DNA of 35,236 nt. It comes from Anaerolineae bacterium (GTDB lineage: Bacteria > Chloroflexota > Anaerolineae > B4-G1). A program made the position numbers and the translations under genes. Positions 1 to 9,285 of the stretch are shown piece by piece. The notes below the pieces were generated by a model that saw nothing but the letters and a program-made list of their open reading frames with translations, had not been told where the DNA came from and did not search any database. How positions within the stretch are numbered: the first letter of the stretch is position 1; each line of letters starts with the position of its first letter. The stretch lies in the NCBI GenBank assembly GCA_016783285.1, contig JADHWW010000113.1, positions 1 to 35,236 on the forward strand. Direction: 5' to 3'.

Positions 1-371
1 GGGTCAGCCCAGGTGATCTTGATATAAGGATAACGCTTGTCGTCCTTGAGGCGCACATTGTAGCGGGGGCGATGCCGCTTGATCAGGTTCGCCTCCAGGA
101 TCAGCGCCTCCAGTTCCGAGTCGGTGACGATGAAATCCAGGTCGGCGACCTCAGACACAATCGCGCGCACCTTGGGGTTCTCCCAGGCCGAGGGCTGAAA
201 ATAGGAGCGCACGCGGCTGCGCAGATCCACCGCCTTACCCACGTAGATGACGGCACTGGTCACGTCGCGCATCAAATAGACGCCCGGCTTGCGGGGAAGG
301 GTGTCAACGGATGCGGCCAGGTCAACGGATAGGGTCTCAATTTGCGTCCGAATGTGCTCCGGAAAGTCCAC
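1..371 (-). CDS. uvrC: UvrC, excinuclease ABC subunit C, N-terminal part (3' end outside window)
   Basis: This is the N-terminus of the UvrABC nucleotide-excision repair nuclease subunit, which makes the 3' incision. The GIY-YIG domain is plain: [12 protein letters not shown], then [18 protein letters not shown], then [20 protein letters not shown] and [11 protein letters not shown] chose the GTG at 371-369 because GGAG lies 8 bases upstream and the resulting start, [14 protein letters not shown], fits the usual short leader before the LPxxPGVYLM motif. The start lies about 35 bases inside the upstream glycosyltransferase gene, implying translational coupling. Between the leader and LPRKPG there are two family A repeats translated as [10 protein letters not shown], an in-frame insertion not expected in UvrC, where the leader normally runs directly into the motif. 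The ORF is open to the window edge. Identification is secure; that the insertion is tolerated is inferred from the open frame. Confidence 0.93.
   Translation of the reverse strand, partial: MDFPEHIRTQIETLSVDLAASVDTLPRKPGVYLMRDVTSAVIYVGKAVDLRSRVRSYFQPSAWENPKVRAIVSEVADLDFIVTDSELEALILEANLIKRHRPRYNVRLKDDKRYPYIKITWAD
303..330 (-). repeat. Family A, two copies, in uvrC
   Basis: GTCAACGGATGCGGCCAG followed directly by GTCAACGGAT on the plus strand; translated [10 protein letters not shown] in UvrC. Confidence 0.85.
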
Positions 372-2682
372 CGTTTGGTCTCCAGGCCCTCAGCGCGATC
401 GCTAGCGATAAGAGAATCACCAATGATGCCAGCCCCCGCGCCAGCCACGCCAGCGGGTTGGTTCGCGGCCGGCGAACAGCGAGGGTGTCAACGGATAGCC
501 GGTCCTCCGGCAGGCGGTTTCCTCCCATCCCCACCGCCGGCAGCCGCTCCCCGGTCCGCCAGTCGTAGAGACCCGCCGTCAGCAGGTAATCTCCCTCCGG
601 CAGATCAAAAGGCAGCGCCACCGTATGCGGGTCGGCGACCACCTCACCAGGAGCCCAACTCAAAGTGGGACGCGCGCCATGAACAGCCGCCCCATCCTCC
701 TGCCAAACCAGCCCTCCGGCGGGGTCCAGCAGGTGGACGAAGACGTTGAGGTCGTCCGTGACCGTGTCAACGGATACAGACGGGTCAACGGATACAGACG
801 CCTGCCAGTAGAGGACCAGGGAGATGCGGTCGCCGGGAGCAGCCTGGGCCGAGCGCAGGTCGTAGCCCAGGAAGCGGTAGCGGTCGTCCAGGCGGACTGG
901 CAGCGGGTGCTCAGGCCGGGCGTCAGCAGGAAGAGCCGGGTAGAGCCAGGCGTAAGGCACACCGTCGAAGCCGACCTCCCGTTCCGGCATGCGGGCGGCG
1001 TATCGCTCCCAGACGGTTCCCCACTGCTGGACCTTGTAGTCCCGCACGGTGTAGTTGCGGTGGAAGACCAGGTAATCGGCGTCAACGGATACAGATGGTT
1101 GGTTGGTGGGTGGGCTAGTTGGCTGGTTGCTGGTGACGGGTGCTGTTTCTGGGCCGGGGGTTGCAAAGCCTCCTTGGGCGGTTGGTTGGCTGGTTAACCA
1201 GTCGATGTCCACCGTGGCGCCTCGGAAGGTTTGGTTGAAGACGTGCCGCAGGTGCGCCGCGACGGTCAGACGCTCTACATCAGGCTGGTCGTTGAGGATT
1301 GCGGCCAGTTCCGCCAGTCCCTCTCCCTCCTCTCCAATGAGAATGGCGCGGGCAGCGGCCGGCGGCCCTCCGGCCAGCCAGTTGAAAGCCGTCCCGTAGT
1401 AGGGATGACGGGGCAGCACCAGCGCGGCCTGAACCAGCAGCGGGAGCAGGATCAACACACCCACAAGCCACCTACACGGTCCCCGTGACAGCACACTCGC
1501 AAGCCCGCGCGCCCAGGCGACCACACCAGCCGCAGCCAGCACGTCCAGCGCCAGCAAGGCTGGGAGGACGTAGCGGGGCATCTTCTTGGCCCCCAGCGAC
1601 ATCTGGGCCAGGAAGAAGACGGCATAGGCCGCCAGCAGCAGACCATCCACCCCAGCCTGAGAGATCCGGCGACGGCGCAACCATCGGGCCGTCCCCAGCA
1701 CCACCGCCACGGCCAGGAAGGTCAGTTCTACCTCGCCGGTGCGAAACAGCAACGTCACCCCGTAGAACAGGGGACCGGGGTCTTCCTGGAGCACCCGCCC
1801 CAGGAAAAAAGTCGGCGCGTCGTGGGCAGTGCTGGCGTGGTGGGTCAGGCCCCACCCCACCGCCGCCAGCCCCCGTCCAGGGTCCACCCACATCACCGGC
1901 CAGAGGGCCACGTAGACCAGGGCAGCGAGAAAGAGCCAAAGGAAGAAATTACAGATAACGGATTGCAGATAACGGATTGCCGATTTGCCGACTTGCCGAT
2001 TTGCTGATTTGCCGATTGCATCTACCAGCAATACCATCCCGGAGAAGGGAACCAGGAATAGGGCCGGGGTCTTGACCAGGAGGGCCAGCCCACCTAGCAC
2101 CCCGGAGAGAAGCAGCCAGCGGGTACGGTGTAACTCTCCACGTTCTCGGCGATAGAGAAGCAACGCCAGGGCGGAGAGCAGCATCAGCGTGGCCAAAAGC
2201 GCCTCCAGGTGGAGAATCTTGGACTGGGCCAGGTAATAAGGGCTGAGGGCCAGGAGCAACCCGGCGACCGCCGCCGTCGCCTCGTCGAACAGCCGCCGCA
2301 ACATCAGGTAGATACCGGCAATACCCAACGCGACTAGCAGCGCCAAGGGGGCCACAGCAGCGGCTATCTCCGCCACCGGCACCGGTCCGAAGAAGTGGAT
2401 AGGCTCGAAATCGGGGGGGACGGCGTGGGCAGCCGGGGTGATGCCAGAGAGGGTCCAATAGACCTTCAAGCCGATCCCCACCGGCCACATCAGCACCACG
2501 CCCGGATGCTCCGAATAGACGGTGTTCGCCCAGTCGCCCGCCAGCACCGCCTCGATGAAGTAGGCCGAACGCAGGTACCAGACCAGCGGCCGGGAGACCG
2601 GCTGGATAGCGCGCGGGAGGAGAGCGATCACAAAAAGCAACACCGGGAATATGCGGCGGAAAAGCGAGACAAACCGTTCCAT
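337..2682 (-). CDS. GT39-like membrane glycosyltransferase (HPGV type) with C-terminal beta module
   Basis: A 781-residue polytopic protein of the GT-C fold, related to GT39 mannosyltransferases that move a sugar from a polyprenyl-phosphate carrier at the outer membrane face. After the first membrane helix comes a first loop with acidic residues and a [18 protein letters not shown] motif; [13 protein letters not shown] and [16 protein letters not shown] are shared with the genes at 2711 and 31150. About ten hydrophobic segments occupy residues 10-430. A soluble region follows, then a beta-rich module (about 590-735: [37 protein letters not shown]). In-frame repeats are family E at about residues 220-245, D at 494-528 and A at 529-533, 628-639 and 729-732. 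All are absent from at least one paralogue at the aligned site. Starts with ATG; the end overlaps uvrC. Substrate unknown. Confidence 0.87.
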   Translation of the reverse strand: MERFVSLFRRIFPVLLFVIALLPRAIQPVSRPLVWYLRSAYFIEAVLAGDWANTVYSEHPGVVLMWPVGIGLKVYWTLSGITPAAHAVPPDFEPIHFFGPVPVAEIAAAVAPLALLVALGIAGIYLMLRRLFDEATAAVAGLLLALSPYYLAQSKILHLEALLATLMLLSALALLLYRRERGELHRTRWLLLSGVLGGLALLVKTPALFLVPFSGMVLLVDAIGKSANRQVGKSAIRYLQSVICNFFLWLFLAALVYVALWPVMWVDPGRGLAAVGWGLTHHASTAHDAPTFFLGRVLQEDPGPLFYGVTLLFRTGEVELTFLAVAVVLGTARWLRRRRISQAGVDGLLLAAYAVFFLAQMSLGAKKMPRYVLPALLALDVLAAAGVVAWARGLASVLSRGPCRWLVGVLILLPLLVQAALVLPRHPYYGTAFNWLAGGPPAAARAILIGEEGEGLAELAAILNDQPDVERLTVAAHLRHVFNQTFRGATVDIDWLTSQPTAQGGFATPGPETAPVTSNQPTSPPTNQPSVSVDADYLVFHRNYTVRDYKVQQWGTVWERYAARMPEREVGFDGVPYAWLYPALPADARPEHPLPVRLDDRYRFLGYDLRSAQAAPGDRISLVLYWQASVSVDPSVSVDTVTDDLNVFVHLLDPAGGLVWQEDGAAVHGARPTLSWAPGEVVADPHTVALPFDLPEGDYLLTAGLYDWRTGERLPAVGMGGNRLPEDRLSVDTLAVRRPRTNPLAWLARGLASLVILLSLAIALRAWRPNGGLSGAHSDAN
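380..383 (-). promoter_or_regulatory. Ribosome binding site of uvrC
   Basis: GGAG on the minus strand, 8 bases before the GTG at 371. It lies within the end of the upstream gene and supports the non-ATG start of uvrC. Confidence 0.6.
487..496 (-). repeat. Family A core
   Basis: GTCAACGGAT; translated RLSVDTL near the end of the 337-2682 protein. Confidence 0.7.
766..799 (-). repeat. Family A, two copies
   Basis: Two GTCAACGGATACAGACG units 18 bp apart, translated [13 protein letters not shown] inside the beta module, where paralogues have a shorter loop. Confidence 0.88.
1081..1096 (-). repeat. Family A, abutting family D
   Basis: GTCAACGGATACAGAT, translated SVSVDADYL; touches the family D element at 1097. 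Confidence 0.85.
1097..1200 (-). repeat. Family D element
   Basis: GGCTAGTTGGCTGGTTGCTG followed by GGTGAC and later CCTTGGGCGGTTGG; translated TAQGGFATP...[10 protein letters not shown] shorter second copy is at 8816. Confidence 0.8.
1949..2020 (-). repeat. Family E tandem repeat
   Basis: Two units of CAGATAACGGATTG followed by four or five units of GCCGATTT/GCCGACTT, in frame in a loop of the 337-2682 protein ([18 protein letters not shown]). Confidence 0.75.
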
Positions 2683-2710
2683 CGGTGTAGATTGTAGCGC
2701 AAGAAGCCAA

Positions 2711-4912
2711 TCAGGGCAAGGTCACCTGAATGTTCCCGAGCGGTATCCGGTCCTCAGCCAACCGGGTCAACGGATACAGATCGCCGGTGGGGCTGACCGC
2801 CGGCAGCCGGACCTCGGTCAGGGAATCGTACATCCCCACAGAGAGCACATACGTGCCACTGGGCAGGCTCGGGTCGGTGATAAGCGCGTGCTCATCCTGG
2901 AGCACCTCCATATCCCGCCAACTCCAGGTCGGCCGCTCCCCCTGCCCCGGCACACCATCGTGTTGAGCCACCAACAGCCCCTCTGTGCTCAGTAGATGCA
3001 CGAAGACGTGGTCGTCAAGAGCCAGCCGGCCATCCGACTGCCAGAACAGCGTCACCGTCAGCGTGTCCCCCGTCGAAAGTTTGCTCTCACTCAGCCGGTA
3101 ACCGAGCAAGCGAATGTGGTCGCCCAGTTGCACGTCTAGCCGATGCTCAATGGGAAACGCTTCCGGTTCGTGTGGGTAGGCCCGGCAGACCCAGACATAG
3201 GGAACGCCATCAAACGAGACGGACCATAGGGGCTCCGTCTGCTGGCAAGTCTCCCAGTACTCCCCCCAGTGCTCGATGAGATGTTCACGCTGGTTACCAT
3301 TGATAGCGAAAACCCAATAGTCCACGTCGGCTTGCCCGATGGCCCGGGTGCGTCCTGCGAAGTTGCGGCGAAACAGTGCGGTAAACCGCTCCTGCAGACC
3401 AGCCGTCATCAATTCTGCCCCCGGATAGCTGTTGATGAAGCGCGCAGCCAGGTCCAACCCCTCTCCCTGGTCGCCCAATGGCAACATGTGTCGCGCCACC
3501 CGTGTACCACCCAGCAGCAGATTGTGATGCGTGCCATAGTAAGGATGATGTCTGAGAACTGTGCCCGCCTGGGCAACCAATGCTATCACGATAATTGCCG
3601 ACGGAACCCAGGTCAACTTCCGCAGCCGGTTCCATCGTCCAATGGCACTCGCCACCTGGACCAGACCCCAGGCCGCCAGCACGTCCAGCGCGGGGAAGGT
3701 AGGCAGCAGATAGCGCATTCCCTTCTTGGCCGCGAACGCTACCACAAAGAAGAAACCAACGGCATGGATCAACATCCACCACACAGGCATGTTGTCCTCT
3801 CCACGCTTCCGCTGCCGAAGCAAGAAGAATATCGCCACGCAGCCCGCTGGCAGCGTGATCAGTGTCGTTTTCCAGGCCAGGGTCGCCACGTAGTAGAGCG
3901 GGCCCGGGTCACCTACCGTCACCCGACCAGCGAAGAAGTTCGGGTTATAATGCGCTGTCTCGATGTGAAACTGAGTACGCTGCACTATCCCGGACAACGC
4001 TTCTCCAGGTATGACCCACATGGCGGGCCAGAGGAGAACAAAGACACACGCAGCCACGAGCCCCCACACCCCCAGGTCACGAGCGGCCTCCCAAAGCCGC
4101 CTGCCACAGGTGCGCATCTTGGATGCCCTCACAGAAACATGCCGTCCATCTATCACGTAGCGCGAGGCCGTAGCCAAAACCGCATACGGGATCAGAAACG
4201 CAGCCGGGCTCTTGGTCAGAAAGGCCAGCCCGGCAAAAGCCCCGCTGAGAAGCAGATGCAACCGTGTCAACGGATACAGCCGACGCTCCCCATACAGATA
4301 GCCGATCAGAAACAACGCACTCACCAGCATCAGGGCTGCTAGCAGCGCGTCCAGGTGAAGGACTTTGCTGCGTGCCAGGTAGAAGGGGTCCAGCGCCAGT
4401 AAACACCCACCGACGATGCCTGCTCGCCAGCCCAGCAGCCGAGCAAGCAGGACATAGGCCAGACAGATGCAGAGGGAGATGATGAGACCCAACGCCGCTA
4501 CACCCGCCTCGATAGGGTAATGCCTGATACCCAAAGACGTCAGCGGTGGATCCAACAACTCGCCCCCCGACCAACCGTGCGCCGCCGCATAGACCCGCAG
4601 CCCCAGGCCCGCGATCCACATCGTGGTCACGCCCGGATGGGAGCGCTGGTAGGTGCCAGCCAAGTCCCCCGCCAGCAGCGCATCCCAGAAGCGCACGGAG
4701 CGCTCATACCACTGCATAGGCCACGACACTGGATAGATCAAGCGCGGCAGCAGCGCCAGGAGAAACACAAGGATGAGACCGGCCCAAAAGGCAACCGCGT
4801 CAACGGATACAGACCTTCCACGCCATCGGCACGCAGATTTACTGGAATCCGTCACTGACACAGTGTCAACGGATGCAGCCAGACCCCCTCCGCTCTCACC
4901 CTGACAAGACAC
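2711..4912 (-). CDS. GT39-like membrane glycosyltransferase (HPGV type) with C-terminal beta module
   Basis: A 733-residue paralogue of the 337-2682 and 31150-33393 proteins. It has the same first-loop signature (PVSWPMQWYERSVRFWDALL, then GTYQRSHPGVTTMW), HLDALLAALMLVSALF, and MRYLLPTFPALDVLAAWG. The C-terminal beta module (IRLLGYRL, LTVTLFWQ, HVFVHLLS, LSVGMYD) ends in IQVTLP. The GTG start at 4912 has GAGGAG just upstream and lies 9 bases after the stop of the gene at 4922. The N-terminus is about 40 residues longer than in paralogues and carries two family A copies (ASVDT and SVSVDAV). Further copies are RLYPLTRL at about residues 211-216 and DLYPLTRL at 711-716, each without counterpart in its relatives. 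Predicted integral membrane enzyme facing outward; substrate unknown. Confidence 0.86.
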   Translation of the reverse strand: MSCQGESGGGLAASVDTVSVTDSSKSACRWRGRSVSVDAVAFWAGLILVFLLALLPRLIYPVSWPMQWYERSVRFWDALLAGDLAGTYQRSHPGVTTMWIAGLGLRVYAAAHGWSGGELLDPPLTSLGIRHYPIEAGVAALGLIISLCICLAYVLLARLLGWRAGIVGGCLLALDPFYLARSKVLHLDALLAALMLVSALFLIGYLYGERRLYPLTRLHLLLSGAFAGLAFLTKSPAAFLIPYAVLATASRYVIDGRHVSVRASKMRTCGRRLWEAARDLGVWGLVAACVFVLLWPAMWVIPGEALSGIVQRTQFHIETAHYNPNFFAGRVTVGDPGPLYYVATLAWKTTLITLPAGCVAIFFLLRQRKRGEDNMPVWWMLIHAVGFFFVVAFAAKKGMRYLLPTFPALDVLAAWGLVQVASAIGRWNRLRKLTWVPSAIIVIALVAQAGTVLRHHPYYGTHHNLLLGGTRVARHMLPLGDQGEGLDLAARFINSYPGAELMTAGLQERFTALFRRNFAGRTRAIGQADVDYWVFAINGNQREHLIEHWGEYWETCQQTEPLWSVSFDGVPYVWVCRAYPHEPEAFPIEHRLDVQLGDHIRLLGYRLSESKLSTGDTLTVTLFWQSDGRLALDDHVFVHLLSTEGLLVAQHDGVPGQGERPTWSWRDMEVLQDEHALITDPSLPSGTYVLSVGMYDSLTEVRLPAVSPTGDLYPLTRLAEDRIPLGNIQVTLP
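2766..2780 (-). repeat. Family A
   Basis: GTCAACGGATACAGA; translated DLYPLTRL near the end of the 2711-4912 protein. Confidence 0.85.
4266..4280 (-). repeat. Family A
   Basis: GTCAACGGATACAGC; translated RLYPLTRL between two membrane segments. Confidence 0.85.
4799..4815 (-). repeat. Family A
   Basis: GTCAACGGATACAGACC; translated RSVSVDAVAF just before the first helix of the 2711-4912 protein. Confidence 0.85.
4865..4882 (-). repeat. Family A
   Basis: GTCAACGGATGCAGCCAG; translated LAASVDTVS in the N-terminal extension. Confidence 0.85.
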
Positions 4913-4921
4913 GCTCTCTCC

Positions 4922-6613
4922 TCACTCCGTTTCGGTCTGCAGTACTGGCGTAGTGCGGTAGGCGATCAGCCACTCGTCCTCGTAGAAAGGTGGGGGGAAT
5001 TTTGCAAGCCACCTCTGCCAATCCTCCATCTTCTTAGAGTCCAAGAATTGCTTATGCACGATAACATACCGAATATCCTGGGCAGCCAGCGCAGCGAATT
5101 GCTCTTCGACATCTAAGCCTGGGTCAGGGGCAGCCCCAGCGTGCAACGGCCCTAACAAAGGATTGGCATCTACGAAGGCATAAGCATCGCCGGGGGTACG
5201 TGAGACAACGCCATCGACGATTTTCTTGCTGTGGATCACTTGATAGAACATATAGTACTTGGCAGTCATGCGGCCCATGGGAAAATCGGCCACAGCAAAG
5301 TCCCCCTCCTCCTGAGCCAGTTGAGACATGAAGGGGGAATACGATGGCTGAGTGGTAGGGAAAGGGTAGACCAGATACTCAAAGAGAATAAGGCCGGCCA
5401 CAGAAACCAAAGCCAGGTAGGCTAACGGCTTGCTTCGCTTCGCAACCCAACTATGCAGCCAACGACTACCAAAGCCGACCAGGATAGCCAGTGAGAAGAA
5501 CAGGAGTGTATTGAGACGAAAGGGATGTCGCATCAGCTTGATGATGGGAATCGCCCAGGGCAGGCGGAAGGCGTGTAATGGAGACCCACGAAATGTGATT
5601 TGCAGACCCAGCGAGAGCACAAAAAAGATCAGTCCTGCTAGCAGCCAGAAACGAGTCTTGCGCCGGGCAGTAGCGATCCCACCCACTGCCAGGCCCAGAG
5701 ACACATAGCCCAGGTAAGCCGGTCGTTTTCTGGTAAAGCCAATCTCTTCATAGTAGTCGGCAAAACGGGGGCCGAACAGTGGGTGCCGCCAATTGGGGAT
5801 GAAAAAAGAGAGCAGATCGTTCCCCAGGCCATCTTGGACATCCACGGCCATATAGGCCGTGTCGGTAGTCAGTTGCTCGCGGATGATTGGCCATAGGAAC
5901 AAGACCACCGACAGACCCGCGACGAGAGAAAGCAGGATCAAGGAACGGGACGCCCCCGGCACCCAGTCAGCCCGTTCAAAGAACAGGCTGCAAAACAAAT
6001 AGAGGGCCGCCCAGCCAGCCAGCATGATCATCAAATGCCAGCTCGACAGCGCCGTCAACAGGAACCACAGGGCAGCCAACAATACTTGTTTGACCCGACC
6101 CACATCAGTGTCATGGAGCATTCGAACAAGAGCCAGAACAAAGAAGGGAATCCACTGAGTTGTGACCAGGACGGGATGGGCACTCTCGAATATGTGATAA
6201 GGGTGGAAAGCGAAGACAAGACCAGCAATGAAAGCGGCGGGACGGCAACCAGTCAGGTGGCTCGCCAGCAGGTACGTACCGAAGCCGCTCAAGACGTAAG
6301 CCAGCAAGATGGTGACGTTGTAAGCAGCGAAGCGGCCCAGCAGCGGGGCCAGGAGCAACGAGAGAGCCGTGTTGGTGTGGCTGAAGCTATGGAAAACGAG
6401 GCTGGCACCTCTGGGGTAGAACATATAGTCAGTATGGTAGAAGTCCAGGCCCTCAGTCAGTGCCTTCATTGTCCACCAATCGGCCCAGGGGTTGATGTAG
6501 ACGTCGATGCTTTGACCGGCTAGAGACTCGTTCATTTCACAGGGCAGTGGCAACGTCAATGCCAGAGTCAGCAAGCCGTACAGGACCAAAACAGTGACAT
6601 TGTACCGGTTCAC
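4922..6613 (-). CDS. GT-C-like polytopic membrane protein, short form without beta module
   Basis: 563 residues, about 11 hydrophobic segments. It belongs to the same subfamily as the proteins at 6616, 15960, 17765 and 25923, recognised by an acidic first loop followed by aromatic residues (DVYINPWADWWTMKAL), FYPRGASLVFHSFSHTN, PAAFIAGLVFAFHPYHIFESAHP and a soluble C-terminal part (FAVADFPMGR, YYMFYQVIHSKKIVDG, DIRYVIVHKQF). It stops after the YEDEWLIAYRT segment and lacks the extra beta module of its relatives. The GTG start at 6613 is preceded by GGAGGAG that overlaps the end of the upstream gene, whose TAG stop is only 2 bases away. No copy of any interspersed repeat was found in it. Likely a membrane glycosyltransferase, by family resemblance only. 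Confidence 0.8.
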   Translation of the reverse strand: MNRYNVTVLVLYGLLTLALTLPLPCEMNESLAGQSIDVYINPWADWWTMKALTEGLDFYHTDYMFYPRGASLVFHSFSHTNTALSLLLAPLLGRFAAYNVTILLAYVLSGFGTYLLASHLTGCRPAAFIAGLVFAFHPYHIFESAHPVLVTTQWIPFFVLALVRMLHDTDVGRVKQVLLAALWFLLTALSSWHLMIMLAGWAALYLFCSLFFERADWVPGASRSLILLSLVAGLSVVLFLWPIIREQLTTDTAYMAVDVQDGLGNDLLSFFIPNWRHPLFGPRFADYYEEIGFTRKRPAYLGYVSLGLAVGGIATARRKTRFWLLAGLIFFVLSLGLQITFRGSPLHAFRLPWAIPIIKLMRHPFRLNTLLFFSLAILVGFGSRWLHSWVAKRSKPLAYLALVSVAGLILFEYLVYPFPTTQPSYSPFMSQLAQEEGDFAVADFPMGRMTAKYYMFYQVIHSKKIVDGVVSRTPGDAYAFVDANPLLGPLHAGAAPDPGLDVEEQFAALAAQDIRYVIVHKQFLDSKKMEDWQRWLAKFPPPFYEDEWLIAYRTTPVLQTETE

Positions 6614-6615
6614 CG

Positions 6616-9285
6616 CTACTCCTCCTGGCCCCCAGCAACAGAGACATAGATCGTCTCGTCCAACACAACTTGTCCCATAGAAAGTAGTTGACCGTCAGCC
6701 GCGTGTACCGGTAATCGCTCCAGGGAAACAGGATCGTAGGCACCGATCGCCAGGCGATAGGCCCCAAGAGGCACGCCGGTCAATGGCAAAGGAATCTCGT
6801 CGCTGACCACCTCGTCCACCTCCCACCAGTTCGTGGGATAGCTCCAGTCTTTCGGCATCACATCCGCCTGCACCATCAACTCGCCGTTCCCCGGATCGAA
6901 GAGGTGCGCAAACATCTTGTAGGCCACTTCCATCCGCCGCAGCGCTTGCCAGTGGAGGGTGATGTGGACCGCGTCGGCGTCAACGGATACAGACACTATC
7001 TCCAGATCATACCCTAGCAGGCGCAGAACATCACCGAACACGATATCTGTCTCAACCTGCACGGGCGGTCGCGTGAAGACGCGAGGACGCGCAGGCATCT
7101 CCAACACATCGATCACAACCGACTCGCCTATCCGCTCCCCTGTATCTGGTAGCCTTAAGGCCACTGGCCTGGTCAGCGCCAAAGTCAGGGCATAGAGACC
7201 GCCGGGCAGCCGTGGATCAACCATAAAGGCATAAGACCCGTGGGACAGCGCGCTCGCCGGCCACTGACCGGTGGGCCAGCCTGGGACCAGGGAAAAGGCG
7301 ACAGTCTGCTGACGCTGGCCAGCCTCATCTACCAACGCCAACTCTACCGCCCAGTCCTCGTTTTGTGGTTCCGTCGTTCCCCACACCACCGCCACCTCCA
7401 TCAGACTGGCCGGGCTGATGAAATTTGTTGAGGAAATGACCTGCACCAGACCAAGCCCACCGTACAGTTCCTGGCTTAGGTCGAAATCCCGTCCCACCTG
7501 CGGATCGGTGCGATAGACGGAGATGAACCGGTCTTCGTAGACCGGATGATAGGCGAAATATGTGCGCCAGTCGGCCTTCTCCCAGGGAAAAGCATAGCTC
7601 TTGTGCATGATTATGTACCGGATATCGGCCTCGGCCAGGATGTCCAACTGGCGCGAGACATCCGGCAATGTGGGGTCCGTCATTCTGTTCTCGCGCAGAT
7701 AGGCCAGGAACGGATTATTGTCCACGAACTCCTCGGCCTCCCGTGGGGGGCGGGCTACGCTCCCTTCAACAATGGGCTGGCCGTGGATTGTCTGGCAGAA
7801 CATACAATACCCGCTCTTGGTGCGGCCGGTGGGCAGATTGAGAAGCGCAAACCGGTCCGGTTCAGCGACCAACGACTGGTAAAATGGCGAAACGTCGGTG
7901 TCAAACGTCCGCACCGGCACCTGCAAGTAGTCGAGGCAGACCAGCAACGCTAGTAGCACGAACAGGGCAATAGAGAGAAACCTCTTAGAGTTGAGCCTAT
8001 GCACATGATCCCGGAGGACCAACACACCGTACCCCGCCATCGCCGCGACGGGCAACGCCAGCAGGACATTAAAGCGGCGTGGGGCTCTCATGATCCGAAT
8101 GGGAAGGAAACCTTCGACCAACGTATACGGCAGCGTGACACTGGAGTAAACGTGCCCATTGAACCGCAGCGCCGGCCCCAGCGCCAACAGCCAACTGACG
8201 AGAGCCAGTCCCGCCCAGAACCAGACCAGACGCCGTGCCCTACGAACACCGGCGATGGCCAGAAATACCACGATGCATCCCAGATAGGCGTTGCTGTACC
8301 AGGCCCGTTCGAAAGCAGCGGCGTACTTCAGCCCCTCGAAGAGACCGCCGAGCAAGTGATTGCGCGGCGGAACCACGTAGGCCAGCAGGTCCGTCTGCCT
8401 GGTGATCCCGCTCTCGACGAATACGGCTTCAACACCCTCTCCGGCCAACTGATCCCGAAGCATCGGGTACAGCGGTGGAGCCATCGCCACGGCTGAGATC
8501 GCCACAGTGACCACGAGCGGTACCACAACGTGAGTGTTCCAATATTGGCGCTCAAACAGCAGGCTGTACAGCACGTACAGGACCGCGACCAACGCGGCGA
8601 AGACCAGTAGTTGCCAACGAGCGTAGCCAGTGAGAATCAGGAAGACGGCCGCGATTGTCGCATGCCGAATCTTCCCCTCTTCGCGCACGACGCGGATCAG
8701 GTACAGAAGAAACAGGGGCAGCCACTGCGTGACAATCAGGTTGGGATGGTCTATCTCAAACATGCGGCAGGGCCAGAAGGCATAGACCAGGCCAGCGATG
8801 AAGGCAGCACCGATATTGGTTGGTTGGCTAGTTGGCTGGTTGCTGGTGACAGGGGTTGTAGTTGCAGAGCCCCCTTGGGCGGTTGATTGTTTGGCGAGGT
8901 AGCGCATCAGGACATACATCCCCACTCCACAGAGGGTGAGGTTAAGCATATAAGCCAGATTGAAGGCCGCGACTCCCCCAACTAAAGGTTCCAGCAGCAA
9001 CCACAACGCAATGTTGGCCCAAGAGATATTGTGGTAGACCAGGCTCACTCCCTGCGGATAGAAGATCAGATCGGTGTAGTACAGATCACCGCCCTGCGTC
9101 AGAACCTGCTTGGTCCGCCAGCCGTTCCAATAGTGGACGAGCAGATCATCGCCTGGCCCCGGCAGATGGCTGTCTAGTTGCCTAACCAATGGCCACGTCA
9201 TCACGATTGTTACGACGCCGTACACGCCAAACACGGCTACATCCAGCCAGTGACATCGCAACCACTCCCCCACCTTCCTCGTCAC
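6616..9285 (-). CDS. GT-C-like membrane glycosyltransferase with C-terminal beta module
   Basis: 889 residues; closest relative here is the gene at 25923. The membrane half starts with the acidic first loop GDDLLVHYWNGWRTKQVL and FYPQGVSLVYHNISWANIALWLL; the soluble half has FALLNLPTGRTKSGYCMFCQ and DIRYIIMHKSY; the last part is the beta module (LRLLGYDLE, ITLHWQALRRMEVAYKMFAHLFD, LAIGAYDPVSLERLPV). The GTG start overlaps the TGA stop of the upstream gene by 4 bases (GTGA). Two repeats show as insertions against the 25923 protein: family D at about residues 133-156 ([20 protein letters not shown]) just before GAAFIAGLVYAFWP, and family A at about 764-769 (SVSVDAD) between DLEI and VHITLHW. 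Function inferred from the fold; no donor or acceptor can be assigned. Confidence 0.86.
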   Translation of the reverse strand: MTRKVGEWLRCHWLDVAVFGVYGVVTIVMTWPLVRQLDSHLPGPGDDLLVHYWNGWRTKQVLTQGGDLYYTDLIFYPQGVSLVYHNISWANIALWLLLEPLVGGVAAFNLAYMLNLTLCGVGMYVLMRYLAKQSTAQGGSATTTPVTSNQPTSQPTNIGAAFIAGLVYAFWPCRMFEIDHPNLIVTQWLPLFLLYLIRVVREEGKIRHATIAAVFLILTGYARWQLLVFAALVAVLYVLYSLLFERQYWNTHVVVPLVVTVAISAVAMAPPLYPMLRDQLAGEGVEAVFVESGITRQTDLLAYVVPPRNHLLGGLFEGLKYAAAFERAWYSNAYLGCIVVFLAIAGVRRARRLVWFWAGLALVSWLLALGPALRFNGHVYSSVTLPYTLVEGFLPIRIMRAPRRFNVLLALPVAAMAGYGVLVLRDHVHRLNSKRFLSIALFVLLALLVCLDYLQVPVRTFDTDVSPFYQSLVAEPDRFALLNLPTGRTKSGYCMFCQTIHGQPIVEGSVARPPREAEEFVDNNPFLAYLRENRMTDPTLPDVSRQLDILAEADIRYIIMHKSYAFPWEKADWRTYFAYHPVYEDRFISVYRTDPQVGRDFDLSQELYGGLGLVQVISSTNFISPASLMEVAVVWGTTEPQNEDWAVELALVDEAGQRQQTVAFSLVPGWPTGQWPASALSHGSYAFMVDPRLPGGLYALTLALTRPVALRLPDTGERIGESVVIDVLEMPARPRVFTRPPVQVETDIVFGDVLRLLGYDLEIVSVSVDADAVHITLHWQALRRMEVAYKMFAHLFDPGNGELMVQADVMPKDWSYPTNWWEVDEVVSDEIPLPLTGVPLGAYRLAIGAYDPVSLERLPVHAADGQLLSMGQVVLDETIYVSVAGGQEE
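6979..6994 (-). repeat. Family A
   Basis: GTCAACGGATACAGAC; translated VSVSVDADAV, an insertion against the 25923 paralogue. Confidence 0.87.
8816..8886 (-). repeat. Family D element
   Basis: GGCTAGTTGGCTGGTTGCTG then GGTGAC and CCCCTTGGGCGGTTG; translated [19 protein letters not shown]. Confidence 0.8.

Noticed and set aside
3269..4342. Long plus-strand open frame (357 codons)
   Set aside because: It is the mirror of the 2711-4912 glycosyltransferase; its sequence is low-complexity with no recognisable domain, and similar mirrors lie over every gene here.
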